DNA of 35,208 bases from Candidatus Muproteobacteria bacterium (lineage in GTDB: Bacteria > Pseudomonadota > Gammaproteobacteria > Acidiferrobacterales > SPGG2), in NCBI GenBank assembly GCA_003251795.1, contig QKEI01000216.1:1-35208 (forward strand). The letters are read 5' to 3'. The position numbers were made by a program, and so were the translations under genes. Numbering within the stretch: the first letter of the stretch is position 1; each line of letters starts with the position of its first letter. Shown in pieces: positions 1 through 8,114 of this stretch. Below the pieces are notes generated by a model that did not search any database, was not told the origin of the DNA, and saw nothing but the letters and a program-made list of their open reading frames with translations.

Positions 1-80
1 CTCTCAATTTAGTTGCGTATTACAATACCGTAAACCAGACTGCAGGGTACCGTTATCACCCAGACCCGAGGAGCCCTGTC

Positions 81-1562
81 ATGTTCACCTATCCTTCGCT
101 CGGCACATCGAAGACGAGATCAGCAGGGTTACCGATAGCTTCTTCGCAGGCGGTAGCGCCCGAGGGGGTTACGGTCAACGACATCCACTCGCAGCTCAAC
201 CTGACACGCGTTCACCGCATCGTGCGGCCGCACTCCATCGAGGCAGTCGCGAGGGCGATACACCATGCGAAGACCGAAGGGCGGGCTGTCAGCATAGCCG
301 GCGGACGCCACGCCATGGGCGGACAACAATTCGCTACTGGCACACTGCTTTTGAACATGAGCACGATGAACCACGTCGTGCGATTCGACGCCGACACGGG
401 ACACATCGAAGTGCAGGCCGGCATACGCTGGCCCGAATTACTCGATTACCTCGCACGCGCCCAACAGCACAGCCAGCAGCCATGGGGCATCCGGCAGAAG
501 CAAACCGGCGCTGACCGTCTCAGCATCGGCGGCGCGCTCGCGGCCAATGCCCACGGGCGCGGGTTGCGATTCAAACCCATGATTGATGACATCGAATGTT
601 TCACCTTGGTAGACGCGCAGGGTGAGCTGCGCCGCTGCAGCCGTCACGAAAACAGCGAGCTCTTCCGTCTGGCCATCGGCGGCTACGGTCTGTTTGGCGT
701 CATTGCCACAGTCACGCTGCGCCTGATGCCACGTGTCAAGGTGCAGCGGGTGGTGCAACTACTTACGCTCGAGGAGCTAGTGCCGGCCATTGAACAGCGA
801 ATTTCCGATGGTTTTCTTTATGGCGATCTGCAATTTGCCATCGACTCGCAGTCAGATGATTTCCTGCGCAAGGGCGTGTTCTCGTGTTATCAACCGATCG
901 ATGCCGCTGCGGCCATGCCGCGGTCGCAAAAGGAGCTGCAGCCGCAAGACTGGATGGATCTGTTCCACCTGGCACATACCGACAAGAGTCGGGCCTTCGA
1001 GCGGTACTCTACTTATTATCTTTCAACCGATGGTCAGCGCTACTGGTCGGACAACCACCAGCTGAGCGAGTACGTCGATGACTACCACGAGGAACTGAAC
1101 GCACGCCTCGGCCCCGCGGGTTGCGGGACCGAGATGATCAGCGAGCTCTATGTCCCGCGTCACGCTCTGCCCGATTTCATGGAGCGCGTGAGAAAAGACT
1201 TGCGCAAGAGCGGCGCCAATGTAATCTACGGCACCATTCGTTTCATCGAGCGGGACGATGAAAGTTTTCTTGCCTGGGCCAAGCAGCGCTACGCCTGCAT
1301 CGTGTTCAATCTGCATACCGCGCATACGCCCGCTGCTCTGAAAAAGACGGCGCACGATTTCCGCCGCCTTATCGACCGCGCAATTCGCTACGACGGCAGT
1401 TACTACCTAACTTATCACCGCTGGGCCCGGCGCGACCAAATCAAGGCCTGCTACCCGCAATTTGCGCAGTTCCTGCAACTAAAGCGAGCGTACGACCCCG
1501 AGGAGCGCTTTCAAAGCGAATGGTATCGTCACTACAAAACAATGTACGCCGACATCCTGTAG
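81..1562 (+). CDS. FAD-binding oxidoreductase (FAD_binding_4/ALO type)
   Basis: A 493-residue flavoprotein of the vanillyl-alcohol-oxidase/aldonolactone-oxidase fold. The N-terminal FAD-binding half shows AGGRHAMGG (about residues 73-81), where a His near the flavin is usual in the family, and IGGALAANAHGRG (about 150-162), the second FAD-contacting loop. The C-terminal ALO-like half ends in DPEERFQSEWYRHY, a typical family ending. GAGGAG at 68-73 lies 7 bases before the ATG. There is no signal peptide, so it is probably cytoplasmic or peripheral to the membrane. The stop lies inside the next gene (43-bp overlap), so it is the first of a coupled trio with a PAP2 protein and an SDR. The substrate cannot be read from sequence. 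An oxidase plus SDR reductase plus PAP2 set resembles the DprE1/DprE2/PAP2 group of mycobacterial lipid-linked sugar epimerisation, but that is only an analogy. Confidence 0.9.
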   Translation: MFTYPSLGTSKTRSAGLPIASSQAVAPEGVTVNDIHSQLNLTRVHRIVRPHSIEAVARAIHHAKTEGRAVSIAGGRHAMGGQQFATGTLLLNMSTMNHVVRFDADTGHIEVQAGIRWPELLDYLARAQQHSQQPWGIRQKQTGADRLSIGGALAANAHGRGLRFKPMIDDIECFTLVDAQGELRRCSRHENSELFRLAIGGYGLFGVIATVTLRLMPRVKVQRVVQLLTLEELVPAIEQRISDGFLYGDLQFAIDSQSDDFLRKGVFSCYQPIDAAAAMPRSQKELQPQDWMDLFHLAHTDKSRAFERYSTYYLSTDGQRYWSDNHQLSEYVDDYHEELNARLGPAGCGTEMISELYVPRHALPDFMERVRKDLRKSGANVIYGTIRFIERDDESFLAWAKQRYACIVFNLHTAHTPAALKKTAHDFRRLIDRAIRYDGSYYLTYHRWARRDQIKACYPQFAQFLQLKRAYDPEERFQSEWYRHYKTMYADIL

Positions 1563-2497
1563 AACGAACTGCCAACGCCAGGTGGAGGCTTGCCATCGCG
1601 GGCAGGCTACTGCCGCACGAGTGGTTGGGTGGAGCGTTCTTGGTGTTGCTGTGGGCCCGCCTCGTGTTGGTCGAGGGCGTGTTCGGCCACAGCACCTCCT
1701 GGCTGGCGTTGCTGATCGTTTCGAACGCACTAGTTCTCGTTTCCGGGGCGTTGCGGGAAAGCGAAGTACGCTGGCGACTGAGGTTGCTGTTCTACCCAGT
1801 GGCGATGAACCTAGTGTACTTCCTATTAGGTAGTGCCGTGCCCCACATCCATCCCGCGTTGGTGGATGCAGAACTGCAGGCGGTCGACCGGTGGTTATTC
1901 CGTGGCGACGCCGTATTGTATCTGCAGCACTGGGTACACCCCGTTGCCACCGAGCTCCTCAGCCTCTGCTACCTCTGGTACCTGTTCTACTTGTTTTCCA
2001 GCCAGATCCAGTATTTGTTCGCTGATCTCAGGACTGTCAAGGCGTTCTACGCGGGCCTCTTTAGTATCTACGCCATCGGCTACCTGGGTTACGTCACCTT
2101 CCCGGCACTGGGACCGTACCTTGCCATGGCCGATCAGTTCAATGTGCCGCTAACAGGTGGATGGTTTACACACCTTACCTCGCAGATCGTGCTCGCCGGC
2201 AGTAACCGCGTGGACGTGTTCCCGAGCCTGCATGTCGCTAACTCCATCTACATTTTGCTGTTCGATTATTACCGCAACCCGCGGCGATTCCGCTTATGTC
2301 TGCTGCCCTGTGCAGGGCTGGTGATTGCCACGGTATACCTGCGTTACCACTACTTCATCGATGTGATCTGCGGACTCGGGCTTTCGCTATTCGCGCTGTG
2401 GCTGTCGCAGCGACAGTGGGGCCGGCATAACAGCTCAAAGGAGGTTGTAAACGATGACACTCTCATGCAAGCACGTGCTCATTACCGGCGCGTCTAG
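1520..2497 (+). CDS. PAP2-superfamily integral membrane phosphatase/transferase (Aur1-like)
   Basis: A 325-residue polytopic membrane protein with about six hydrophobic segments. Late in the protein it carries two PAP2 active-site signatures: FPSLHVAN (about residue 234) and YLRYHYFIDVICG (about 272), which supply the nucleophile-activating and phosphate-binding His/Asp residues. The layout matches the Aur1/inositol-phosphotransferase branch (PAP2_3), which moves or removes phosphate-linked lipid head groups at the membrane. The ATG at 1520 overlaps the end of the oxidase gene by 43 bp and has only a weak ribosome site, which suggests translational coupling. No better in-frame start lies between the overlap and the first membrane segment. 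The 3' end overlaps the SDR gene by 44 bp. The exact lipid substrate is unknown. Confidence 0.87.
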   Translation: MVSSLQNNVRRHPVERTANARWRLAIAGRLLPHEWLGGAFLVLLWARLVLVEGVFGHSTSWLALLIVSNALVLVSGALRESEVRWRLRLLFYPVAMNLVYFLLGSAVPHIHPALVDAELQAVDRWLFRGDAVLYLQHWVHPVATELLSLCYLWYLFYLFSSQIQYLFADLRTVKAFYAGLFSIYAIGYLGYVTFPALGPYLAMADQFNVPLTGGWFTHLTSQIVLAGSNRVDVFPSLHVANSIYILLFDYYRNPRRFRLCLLPCAGLVIATVYLRYHYFIDVICGLGLSLFALWLSQRQWGRHNSSKEVVNDDTLMQARAHYRRV

Positions 2498-3257
2498 TGG
2501 CATCGGCCGCGAGCTGGCGACACTGTTCGCCCGTGACGGCTACGCTCTGGTGCTGGTCGCGCGAGACCTGGCCGTGCTCGGGCGCATCGGCGAAGAATTG
2601 ACACGTGTATACGGCGTTGCGGTCCACGTGATCGCTCAGGACTTGTCGCGCCCAAATGCCGTGGCCGAGATCTACCATGAGCTAAAGCGGCTATCGATCC
2701 AGATAGACGTACTGATCAACAACGCCGGCTTTGGGACCTATGGCGCCTTCGCCGATGCCGACCCGGCAATCGAGCTCGACATGCTGCAACTGAACATCGC
2801 GGCGCTGACGCAGTTAACGAGATTCTTTCTCAAGGACATGCTGGCCAAAGGTGAGGGCAGAATTCTTAACGTGGCCTCGACAGCGGCGTTCCAGCCGGGA
2901 CCGTTGATGGCCGTCTACTATGCCAGCAAGGCTTACGTGCTTTCGTTCTCAGAGGCGCTCGCCAATGAGCTGCGCGATTCCGGCGTCACGGTGAGCACGC
3001 TGTGCCCAGGACCGACGCAGACCGGCTTCCGACGGCGAGCGCGCATGGAGCATTCGAGACTATTCGACTGGGGTGTGATGGACGCGGCAACCGTGGCCGC
3101 CATCGGCTATCACGGGCTGATGCGGGGAAAGACGGTGATCATTCCGGGACTCAAGAACCGCCTGCTCGCACTCATTGTGCGATTCGCACCACGACGCTTC
3201 GTTACCGCCACTGTCCGTATGTTACAAGACAAGACGAGTGCCGTTTTGCCTTCCTGA
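2454..3257 (+). CDS. Short-chain dehydrogenase/reductase (COG0300, DltE-like)
   Basis: A 267-residue classical SDR. It has a Rossmann TGASSGIG loop at residues 11-18, an INNAGFG motif near 88, and a catalytic Ser...YYASK stretch near 150-160 (STAAF...VYYASKAY). A NAD(P)H-dependent carbonyl reductase or alcohol dehydrogenase role follows from the family. The C-terminus after about residue 200 is basic and hydrophobic (RFAPRRFVTATVRML), as in COG0300 members thought to sit at the membrane face. The start is well supported: AAAGGAGG at 2437-2444 lies 9 bases before the ATG, inside the end of the PAP2 gene. It closes the three-gene overlapping unit, and the co-translation suggests it reduces the product of the upstream oxidase or another shared substrate. 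That link is inference. Confidence 0.9.
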   Translation: MTLSCKHVLITGASSGIGRELATLFARDGYALVLVARDLAVLGRIGEELTRVYGVAVHVIAQDLSRPNAVAEIYHELKRLSIQIDVLINNAGFGTYGAFADADPAIELDMLQLNIAALTQLTRFFLKDMLAKGEGRILNVASTAAFQPGPLMAVYYASKAYVLSFSEALANELRDSGVTVSTLCPGPTQTGFRRRARMEHSRLFDWGVMDAATVAAIGYHGLMRGKTVIIPGLKNRLLALIVRFAPRRFVTATVRMLQDKTSAVLPS

Positions 3258-3419
3258 GGAGCGCCACTTATCGATGCGCCACCGTCCAGGACACAAGACA
3301 GGTCGATCACTGTGTTTAGCGCTAACAACCGTGTGATCTTGCCCATCGTAGTGATTTGTCCTATGGTGCAGCGTCACCTGCTCTGAACTTGGCAGTAGGC
3401 AGCGTGCAGGAAATAACCA

Positions 3420-4529
3420 ATGCGTATCGAGCGCATCGAAGCAATTGCGATTCGGATCCCGCTGACAAAGACCTTCGCCGGCAGCAAGTACAACGTCGAC
3501 AGCCGCTGCACCATTATCACACGCATCTATGCCGCTGGCGGACTCGTGAGTGAAGTCTACAACGGCGATAATCGCGAGCACGGACCGCAGCTCGTGAAAA
3601 TCATCACTGAAGAGATCGCGCCGCTCATCGTCGGCGAGCCGATCCACGCCTGGGAACGCATCTGGGAAAAAATGTTCGCTATCTCCTATCCGATTCGCGA
3701 TCGCCAACTGGCAATGCAAGCAATCGCCTGCGTCGATACGGCCGTGTGGGATATTTTTGCCAAGTCACTAGGGGTCAGCGTATGCAAGTTACTCGGCGGC
3801 TATCGCGAACGCCTGCCGATCATTGCCATCGCAGGCTACTATGCCCCCGGCAAGACCGAGGCCGACGTCGGGCGCGAGATGGAATGGCTGCGCTCCGTCG
3901 GCATGGCGGGCTGCAAGCTCAAGGTCGGCGGGCTCGCACCGGAGGCGGACGCGCTGCGCGTCAAGGCCGCACGCGAGGGCGGTGGCATTGATTTCATTAT
4001 CGCTGTCGATGCCAATCGCGGTTGGAGCGTGGCCGATGCCATCCGTTTTGCGCGTCTGGTTGAGCCCTACGACGTGAGCTGGTTCGAGGAGCCGTGCTAC
4101 TGGTTCGATGATGCGCGCAGCATGGCCGAGGTGCGGCGCGCGACCTCGATTCCGATCAACGCCGGCCAGAGCGAGATCTGTGCCGCGGGTGTGCGCCGGT
4201 TGCTAGTGGCCGACGCCGTGGACTTTATCAATTTCGATGCCTCCGAGGGTGGCGGCGTCAGCGAATGGCGCCGGGCGGCGGCGGCCTGCGCGCTGCACAG
4301 CGTGCTCATGGCGCATCACGAAGAACCTCAGATCGCGGCGCACCTGTTGGGCGCCGTGCCGCACGGCACTTGTGTCGAGTGCTTCCCGGATCCCGAGCGC
4401 GATCCGCTGTGGGCGCATATGTACATCAACCGTCCGCCGATCGCGGACGGGATCATGGCCATCCCCGATGCGCCCGGTTTCGGCATCCACCTCGACTGGC
4501 AGATGGTCGAAAAATACAAACTAGGCTGA
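3420..4529 (+). CDS. Mandelate racemase/muconate lactonizing enzyme family protein
   Basis: A 369-residue enolase-superfamily enzyme with an N-terminal capping domain (1-130) and a TIM barrel. Visible active-site elements are KLKVGG (KxK base, about residue 166), VDANRGW (metal ligand Asp, about 197), WFEEPC (metal ligand Glu, about 222), the third ligand Glu in NAGQSE (about 250) and MAHHEEPQ near 298, where the mandelate-racemase subgroup carries its catalytic His. The reaction would begin by abstracting a proton alpha to a carboxylate (dehydration, racemisation or cycloisomerisation). The substrate, perhaps an acid sugar, is not readable. It is separated from the SDR by 162 bp, so it may have its own promoter. 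A 43-base imperfect hairpin follows 42 bp after the stop. Confidence 0.9.
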   Translation: MRIERIEAIAIRIPLTKTFAGSKYNVDSRCTIITRIYAAGGLVSEVYNGDNREHGPQLVKIITEEIAPLIVGEPIHAWERIWEKMFAISYPIRDRQLAMQAIACVDTAVWDIFAKSLGVSVCKLLGGYRERLPIIAIAGYYAPGKTEADVGREMEWLRSVGMAGCKLKVGGLAPEADALRVKAAREGGGIDFIIAVDANRGWSVADAIRFARLVEPYDVSWFEEPCYWFDDARSMAEVRRATSIPINAGQSEICAAGVRRLLVADAVDFINFDASEGGGVSEWRRAAAACALHSVLMAHHEEPQIAAHLLGAVPHGTCVECFPDPERDPLWAHMYINRPPIADGIMAIPDAPGFGIHLDWQMVEKYKLG

Positions 4530-4571
4530 ACTGGGTAATACTACTTAGCTACCTAAGTCCCTCCATATGAC

Positions 4572-4614
4572 GTCCTCGGTGTTCCCCGCTGGCCCAGTGG
4601 GAGGACACGAGGAC
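4572..4614 (+). other. Imperfect stem-loop after the enolase-superfamily gene
   Basis: The arms are about 20 bases each, beginning GTCCTCGGTGTTCC and ending GAGGACACGAGGAC around a CTGGCCCAG centre. Pairing is long but has small mismatches, and no T-tract follows. It is most likely a transcript 3'-end or processing hairpin rather than a full intrinsic terminator. Confidence 0.4.
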
Positions 4615-4637
4615 ACACAAGTAGGCCATAGGTCCCA

Positions 4638-4666
4638 TTGTGGGGATCGGCGCGGATGCTTAGACT
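4638..4666 (+). promoter_or_regulatory. Possible sigma70 promoter of the secreted-module genes
   Basis: TTGTGG at 4638-4643 and TAGACT at 4661-4666 are separated by 17 bases, about 50 bp upstream of the first module gene. The match is only partial (3/6 and 4/6), so this is a weak prediction. Confidence 0.25.
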
Positions 4667-4715
4667 ATTTTTGAAGGTGTCATAGGTTTAGGTGACCACT
4701 TGAAGGAGAACGACA

Positions 4716-5315
4716 ATGAAAGCAACTACGGCTTGTTTGACGGGGGTATCCCTATTACTCATTTCCCTAGGGGTGCGAGCCGACGTGACCCTGCATTATT
4801 GCAAAGATCTTACGGCAGACCAGTTCGGTCGGGCTGCACACACGGCCTTCACTGCGGAGAAGTGGCAGGTAGAGCAAGAGGGTCCCAGCAGCGTTGTCGG
4901 GAAAGACGGTAGTAAAAAGGTGGAAATCGCCATGACGGAGCCCGGCACCGTCGTGCTGCGATGGCTGCCGGGATCTGAAGATAAGAAGGAAAAGCGCCTC
5001 GTCGACCTAGGGGAGCAAGTGCTGTGGGCCCTCGCAACCGTGAGCAAACCAGGCGAGGTAACCACCAATTGGTGCAAAGACCTAACGACCGAAAAGTTCC
5101 ATAAGGCTGCGCTGGCGGCTTTGCTGAAGCGGCACTACTCGATCGAAAAAGACACCCCCAGCAGTCTCGTCGGTGCACAGAAGAAGTACAAGGTGGAAGT
5201 CGTCATGGATGCACCCGGCCGCATCGCGGTCCGGTGGGTGCCGGGCTACGGTTATACGAGAAACAACTGGCTCGACAATCTTACGCGAGACATTTCATGG
5301 AGCTTGGCACTGTAG
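4716..5315 (+). CDS. Secreted two-module protein, paralogue A (unknown function)
   Basis: A 199-residue protein with a signal peptide (residues 1-22, cleavage after GVRA) followed by two copies of one module of about 85 residues. Module 1 starts at HYCKDLTADQF and module 2 at NWCKDLTTEKF (about residue 117). Each module runs Cys-K-D-(L/I)-T-x2-x-F, an amphipathic helix (AAxxAF), a W/Y-x-(V/I)-E strand, a VG turn, a V-E-(I/V) strand, an (I/V)-x-(V/L)-RW-x-PG strand and a final (L)-x-(D/N)-L helix ending in W-(S/A)-LA. Each module keeps one Cys, so a disulphide between the two is possible. AAGGAG at 4703-4708 supports the ATG. From memory, the strand-helix pattern and NxWxxNLxxD ending resemble single-module proteobacterial periplasmic lipoproteins. 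No enzymatic motif is seen. It is the first of three tandem paralogues. Confidence 0.82.
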   Translation: MKATTACLTGVSLLLISLGVRADVTLHYCKDLTADQFGRAAHTAFTAEKWQVEQEGPSSVVGKDGSKKVEIAMTEPGTVVLRWLPGSEDKKEKRLVDLGEQVLWALATVSKPGEVTTNWCKDLTTEKFHKAALAALLKRHYSIEKDTPSSLVGAQKKYKVEVVMDAPGRIAVRWVPGYGYTRNNWLDNLTRDISWSLAL

Positions 5316-5363
5316 CCTGCGCTTGCTGAAGCAGCCACTGTTGCGCCGGTAGCACCTATCCCC

Positions 5364-5386
5364 GCCGCCATTTGGGAAATGGCGGC
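5364..5386 (+). other. Perfect 10-bp stem-loop between paralogues A and B
   Basis: GCCGCCATTT at 5364-5373 pairs perfectly with AAATGGCGGC at 5377-5386 around a GGG loop. No T-tract follows. It could stabilise the 3' end of the upstream message or act as an attenuator between the paralogous genes. Confidence 0.5.
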
Positions 5387-5477
5387 CCACTTAACACATC
5401 GGGTTGCACAGAATCCGATGCGAGGCTATCTTCCGTAGCTATTCTTCAAGTCCTACCAACAACGCGCAGGGGAAATC

Positions 5478-6077
5478 ATGAAATCACTTGTCGCCCTACT
5501 GGCGGTTTCCATGATGTTTCTTTCTTTTGGGGCGCACGCAATAGGTCCCACGATCTATTTTTGCAAAGACATCACAGCGGATCAGTTCCGCAAAGCTGCG
5601 AGGATGGCCTTCGAAGAGAAGAAATACAGGATAGAGTCAGAGAGCGCCGACAGCGTCATCGGCAGCTCTGGGGGCAAAAAGGCCGAGCTCGTTATGAGGG
5701 ACAGCCGAATAATCGCCGTGCTATGGGTCGTAGGATATGGGGGCGAACAGCAAAGACACCTCACTGACCTCAAGTATGAAATGCTCTGGGCGCTGGCGGG
5801 CGAGAGAAGGTCGGGTGAGGTAACCATCAATTGGTGCAATGACCTGACGACAGATTGGTTCCATAGGGTCGCCGTCGGCGCCTTGCACAGAAGGCACTAC
5901 AGAATAGAGCAGGTTGCCCCCAACGGTGTCATCGGTAGGATCAAGGATTTGAAGGTAGACATCACTATGGAAAAGCCAGGTCGCATCGTAATCAAATGGG
6001 TGCCCGGATACGCATACCACAAGGACAACTACCTCAATAACCTATTCGAAGACATAACCTGGACCTTGGCGCTATAG
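5478..6077 (+). CDS. Secreted two-module protein, paralogue B (unknown function)
   Basis: A 199-residue protein of exactly the same length as paralogue A. It has a signal peptide (1-21, ending GAHA), a first module from YFCKDITADQF and a second from NWCNDLTTDWF (about residue 117). The second modules of A and B are more alike (RHYxIE, GRIxxxWVPGY, LxNL, ITW/ISW-(T/S)-LAL) than modules 1 and 2 within one protein. This means the two-module architecture arose before the gene duplicated. The start is supported by an AGGGGA ribosome site at about 5468-5473. It lies 162 bp after paralogue A with a strong hairpin between them, so the genes may be transcribed together but at different levels. Function is unknown; a periplasmic location is inferred. 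Confidence 0.82.
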   Translation: MKSLVALLAVSMMFLSFGAHAIGPTIYFCKDITADQFRKAARMAFEEKKYRIESESADSVIGSSGGKKAELVMRDSRIIAVLWVVGYGGEQQRHLTDLKYEMLWALAGERRSGEVTINWCNDLTTDWFHRVAVGALHRRHYRIEQVAPNGVIGRIKDLKVDITMEKPGRIVIKWVPGYAYHKDNYLNNLFEDITWTLAL

Positions 6078-6145
6078 TCCGTTCCCCCCGGTCGTGCGAC
6101 TTGCTTCGCCATTCCTAGACTAGAAGTGCACGAGAGGAGAAAGGC

Positions 6146-6469
6146 ATGAAGACAACAGTGGTAGTCGCGCTCGTTTTGCTATCTTTTGTTTACGCGGGTG
6201 CACAAGCGGACGAAAGGATTAATTTCTGTAAGGACATGACGACAAAGCAATTTCACGATGCGGCAAAGTACGCCTTCAAGAACCGGGGCTATCAAGTCGA
6301 AGACATTAGTCCCACAGCCGTAACTGCGTCGCTCCGGGGTAAGACGGTCGAAATGGTCATCACCGTTCCAGGGCAGATCGTGATTCGCTACAAGGAAGGC
6401 AGCGAGCGCGGGCGGGACCAGTGGCTTCGTAACCTGAAGACGGACGTCCTCTGGGAAATCACCGAGTAA
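6146..6469 (+). CDS. Secreted single-module protein, paralogue C (unknown function)
   Basis: A 107-residue protein with a signal peptide (1-21, ending GAQA) and one module (NFCKDMTTKQFHDAAKYAF ... QWLRNLKTDVLWEI). It shows the minimal unit of the family found twice in each of the two upstream genes, and so marks the module boundaries. A purine-rich ribosome site (GAGGAGAAAGG, 6134-6144) precedes the ATG. The gene follows paralogue B by 68 bp and converges on the radical SAM gene with only 36 bp between stops. Function is unknown. Confidence 0.8.
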   Translation: MKTTVVVALVLLSFVYAGAQADERINFCKDMTTKQFHDAAKYAFKNRGYQVEDISPTAVTASLRGKTVEMVITVPGQIVIRYKEGSERGRDQWLRNLKTDVLWEITE

Positions 6470-6505
6470 TCTGGTTGCGGCTTCCTCGCGCCGGGCGCGG
6501 GCGGG

Positions 6506-8035
6506 CTAGTGTGGGCCGCCGATCTTTTCCGCCATCGACAAGGCGTTTAAGTCCCTTTCTCCAGGTTTCACCAGGATGCCCTTGCGGCCGCTCAGATAGC
6601 TCTTTAGCTTGGCATTGAGAAAACCGAGTCCGCAGCGTAGCAAACGTAGCAGGTGCGTCGGGTAACGTATCGTCATGCGCAGGTAATACCAAAAAACCTG
6701 GGGGCGGCGATAAAAGGCCGTTAACACCTCCTGGTACTGCCGATCCAGCTCCTCGATCGACATCCCTTCAGGAGCCCAGACGAAATTCATGCCGTTCATT
6801 TTGGCCCAGTGGTCGTCGCGGATGTTCGTCCCGTAGAGGTCTCGGTATATCGGTGATCCCGGATAAGGCGTGAACTTGGTGAGGTTCATGATGTGCATCG
6901 GGATCCGGCGGATGAACTCCTTCGTCAGCCTGATGGTCTCCTGGTTCTCCCCTGGATAGCCCAGCATGAACAAACCCTTGGTGCGAATACCGGCATCTGC
7001 GGTCCAGGTCACCGCCTTCGTCGAGCTTTCCACACGCGCGGCCTTATCCATCTTCTGTAACAGCTCATCGGAGCCGGTCTCGAGCCCGAAGCTGATCTCC
7101 CAGCAACCAGCGTGCTTCATGAGCCTCAGCAAGTCGGGCTTGACGGTATCGACGCGAGCGGCGCAGGTCCACGTCATCTTGAGCCGGTTGTCCAGAATGC
7201 GATTACACAATTCGGTTACGCGGATCCGACTCGCCAGGAACAGATCATCCACGAACATGATGTGACGCACGCCATAGGTGTCCTGCAAGTGCCGCATCAT
7301 GTTGAACACGGCTTGCGGTGTGTAGGCCCGCACCTTTTCGCCGAAGGTCGAGGTGTCACAGAACTTGCAATGGAACGGACAGCCGCGTGAGGCCGCGATC
7401 GTCGCCACTGGACCGCGCGGGAAATCGTAGATCGCCGGCCTATAAGCACGTGGAAAATCTGGCAGCAGATCCCACGCCGGCATCGGTAGATCGTCGAGCA
7501 CTTTCTCGATCGGCATCGACGGAGTCTGGCGGATTTGCTCGCCGTCGCGATAAAGAATGCCCCGCACCTTCGCTAAGTCGCCGCCGCAATCCAGACAGGC
7601 GAGAAGCTCGACCAACGCACGCTCGCCCTCGCGATCGACCGCGATGTCGAATTCGGGGAATCGCTGCACCGTCTCCGGACCCATCGATGACATGTGCGGC
7701 CCGCCAACGATCACGACGGTCGCTGGAAGCGCGCGCTTGATCTTGCGCGCGATACCCGCGGCACCCCACACACCGACGGTGAAAAGGGTAATGCCCACGT
7801 ACGCCGGTCGTTGTTCAATCACCCGTGCAGCGACATCGTCCACCGAGAGCCCGAATACGTCGCTCTCGATGACCGACGGTTCATAGCCGTGCATACGCAC
7901 CATGGCAGCCAGGTGCAGCAGCCCCAAGGACGGCGACCTGTTGGTGATATGGCGGATGAAATCGTACCCGGGCGCGATGCGCTCGTACGGTGGATTGATG
8001 AAGATTATCTTCTTGGTCATGGCGGGCACGCTCAT
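6506..8035 (-). CDS. B12-binding-domain radical SAM protein
   Basis: A 509-residue enzyme. Residues 1-150 form the cobalamin-binding Rossmann domain (INPPYERIAPGYDF, VIVGGPHMSSMG). Residues of about 210-430 form the radical SAM barrel with the cluster motif CPFHCKFC (about 219-226), which binds the 4Fe-4S cluster that cleaves S-adenosylmethionine. An EISFGLETGSDELL segment matches the SAM-binding GxETG-like motif. The tail (about 440-509) is basic with a hydrophobic stretch. Family members methylate, rearrange or cyclise unreactive carbons, often in lipid or natural-product pathways. It starts 79 bp after the GT2 gene on the same strand, so it could be the last gene of the APE-like operon and modify its product. 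That is inference. An alternative start (MTKKII) lies 15 bases downstream. Confidence 0.88.
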   Translation of the reverse strand: MSVPAMTKKIIFINPPYERIAPGYDFIRHITNRSPSLGLLHLAAMVRMHGYEPSVIESDVFGLSVDDVAARVIEQRPAYVGITLFTVGVWGAAGIARKIKRALPATVVIVGGPHMSSMGPETVQRFPEFDIAVDREGERALVELLACLDCGGDLAKVRGILYRDGEQIRQTPSMPIEKVLDDLPMPAWDLLPDFPRAYRPAIYDFPRGPVATIAASRGCPFHCKFCDTSTFGEKVRAYTPQAVFNMMRHLQDTYGVRHIMFVDDLFLASRIRVTELCNRILDNRLKMTWTCAARVDTVKPDLLRLMKHAGCWEISFGLETGSDELLQKMDKAARVESSTKAVTWTADAGIRTKGLFMLGYPGENQETIRLTKEFIRRIPMHIMNLTKFTPYPGSPIYRDLYGTNIRDDHWAKMNGMNFVWAPEGMSIEELDRQYQEVLTAFYRRPQVFWYYLRMTIRYPTHLLRLLRCGLGFLNAKLKSYLSGRKGILVKPGERDLNALSMAEKIGGPH

Positions 8036-8114
8036 TGTCAGCTCTTACGGGCTCGATAAGCTACTGGAGCGTTGTTGTAAGTCACGCTAGCATCGGCCGA
8101 CAGGCAAGTCAACG

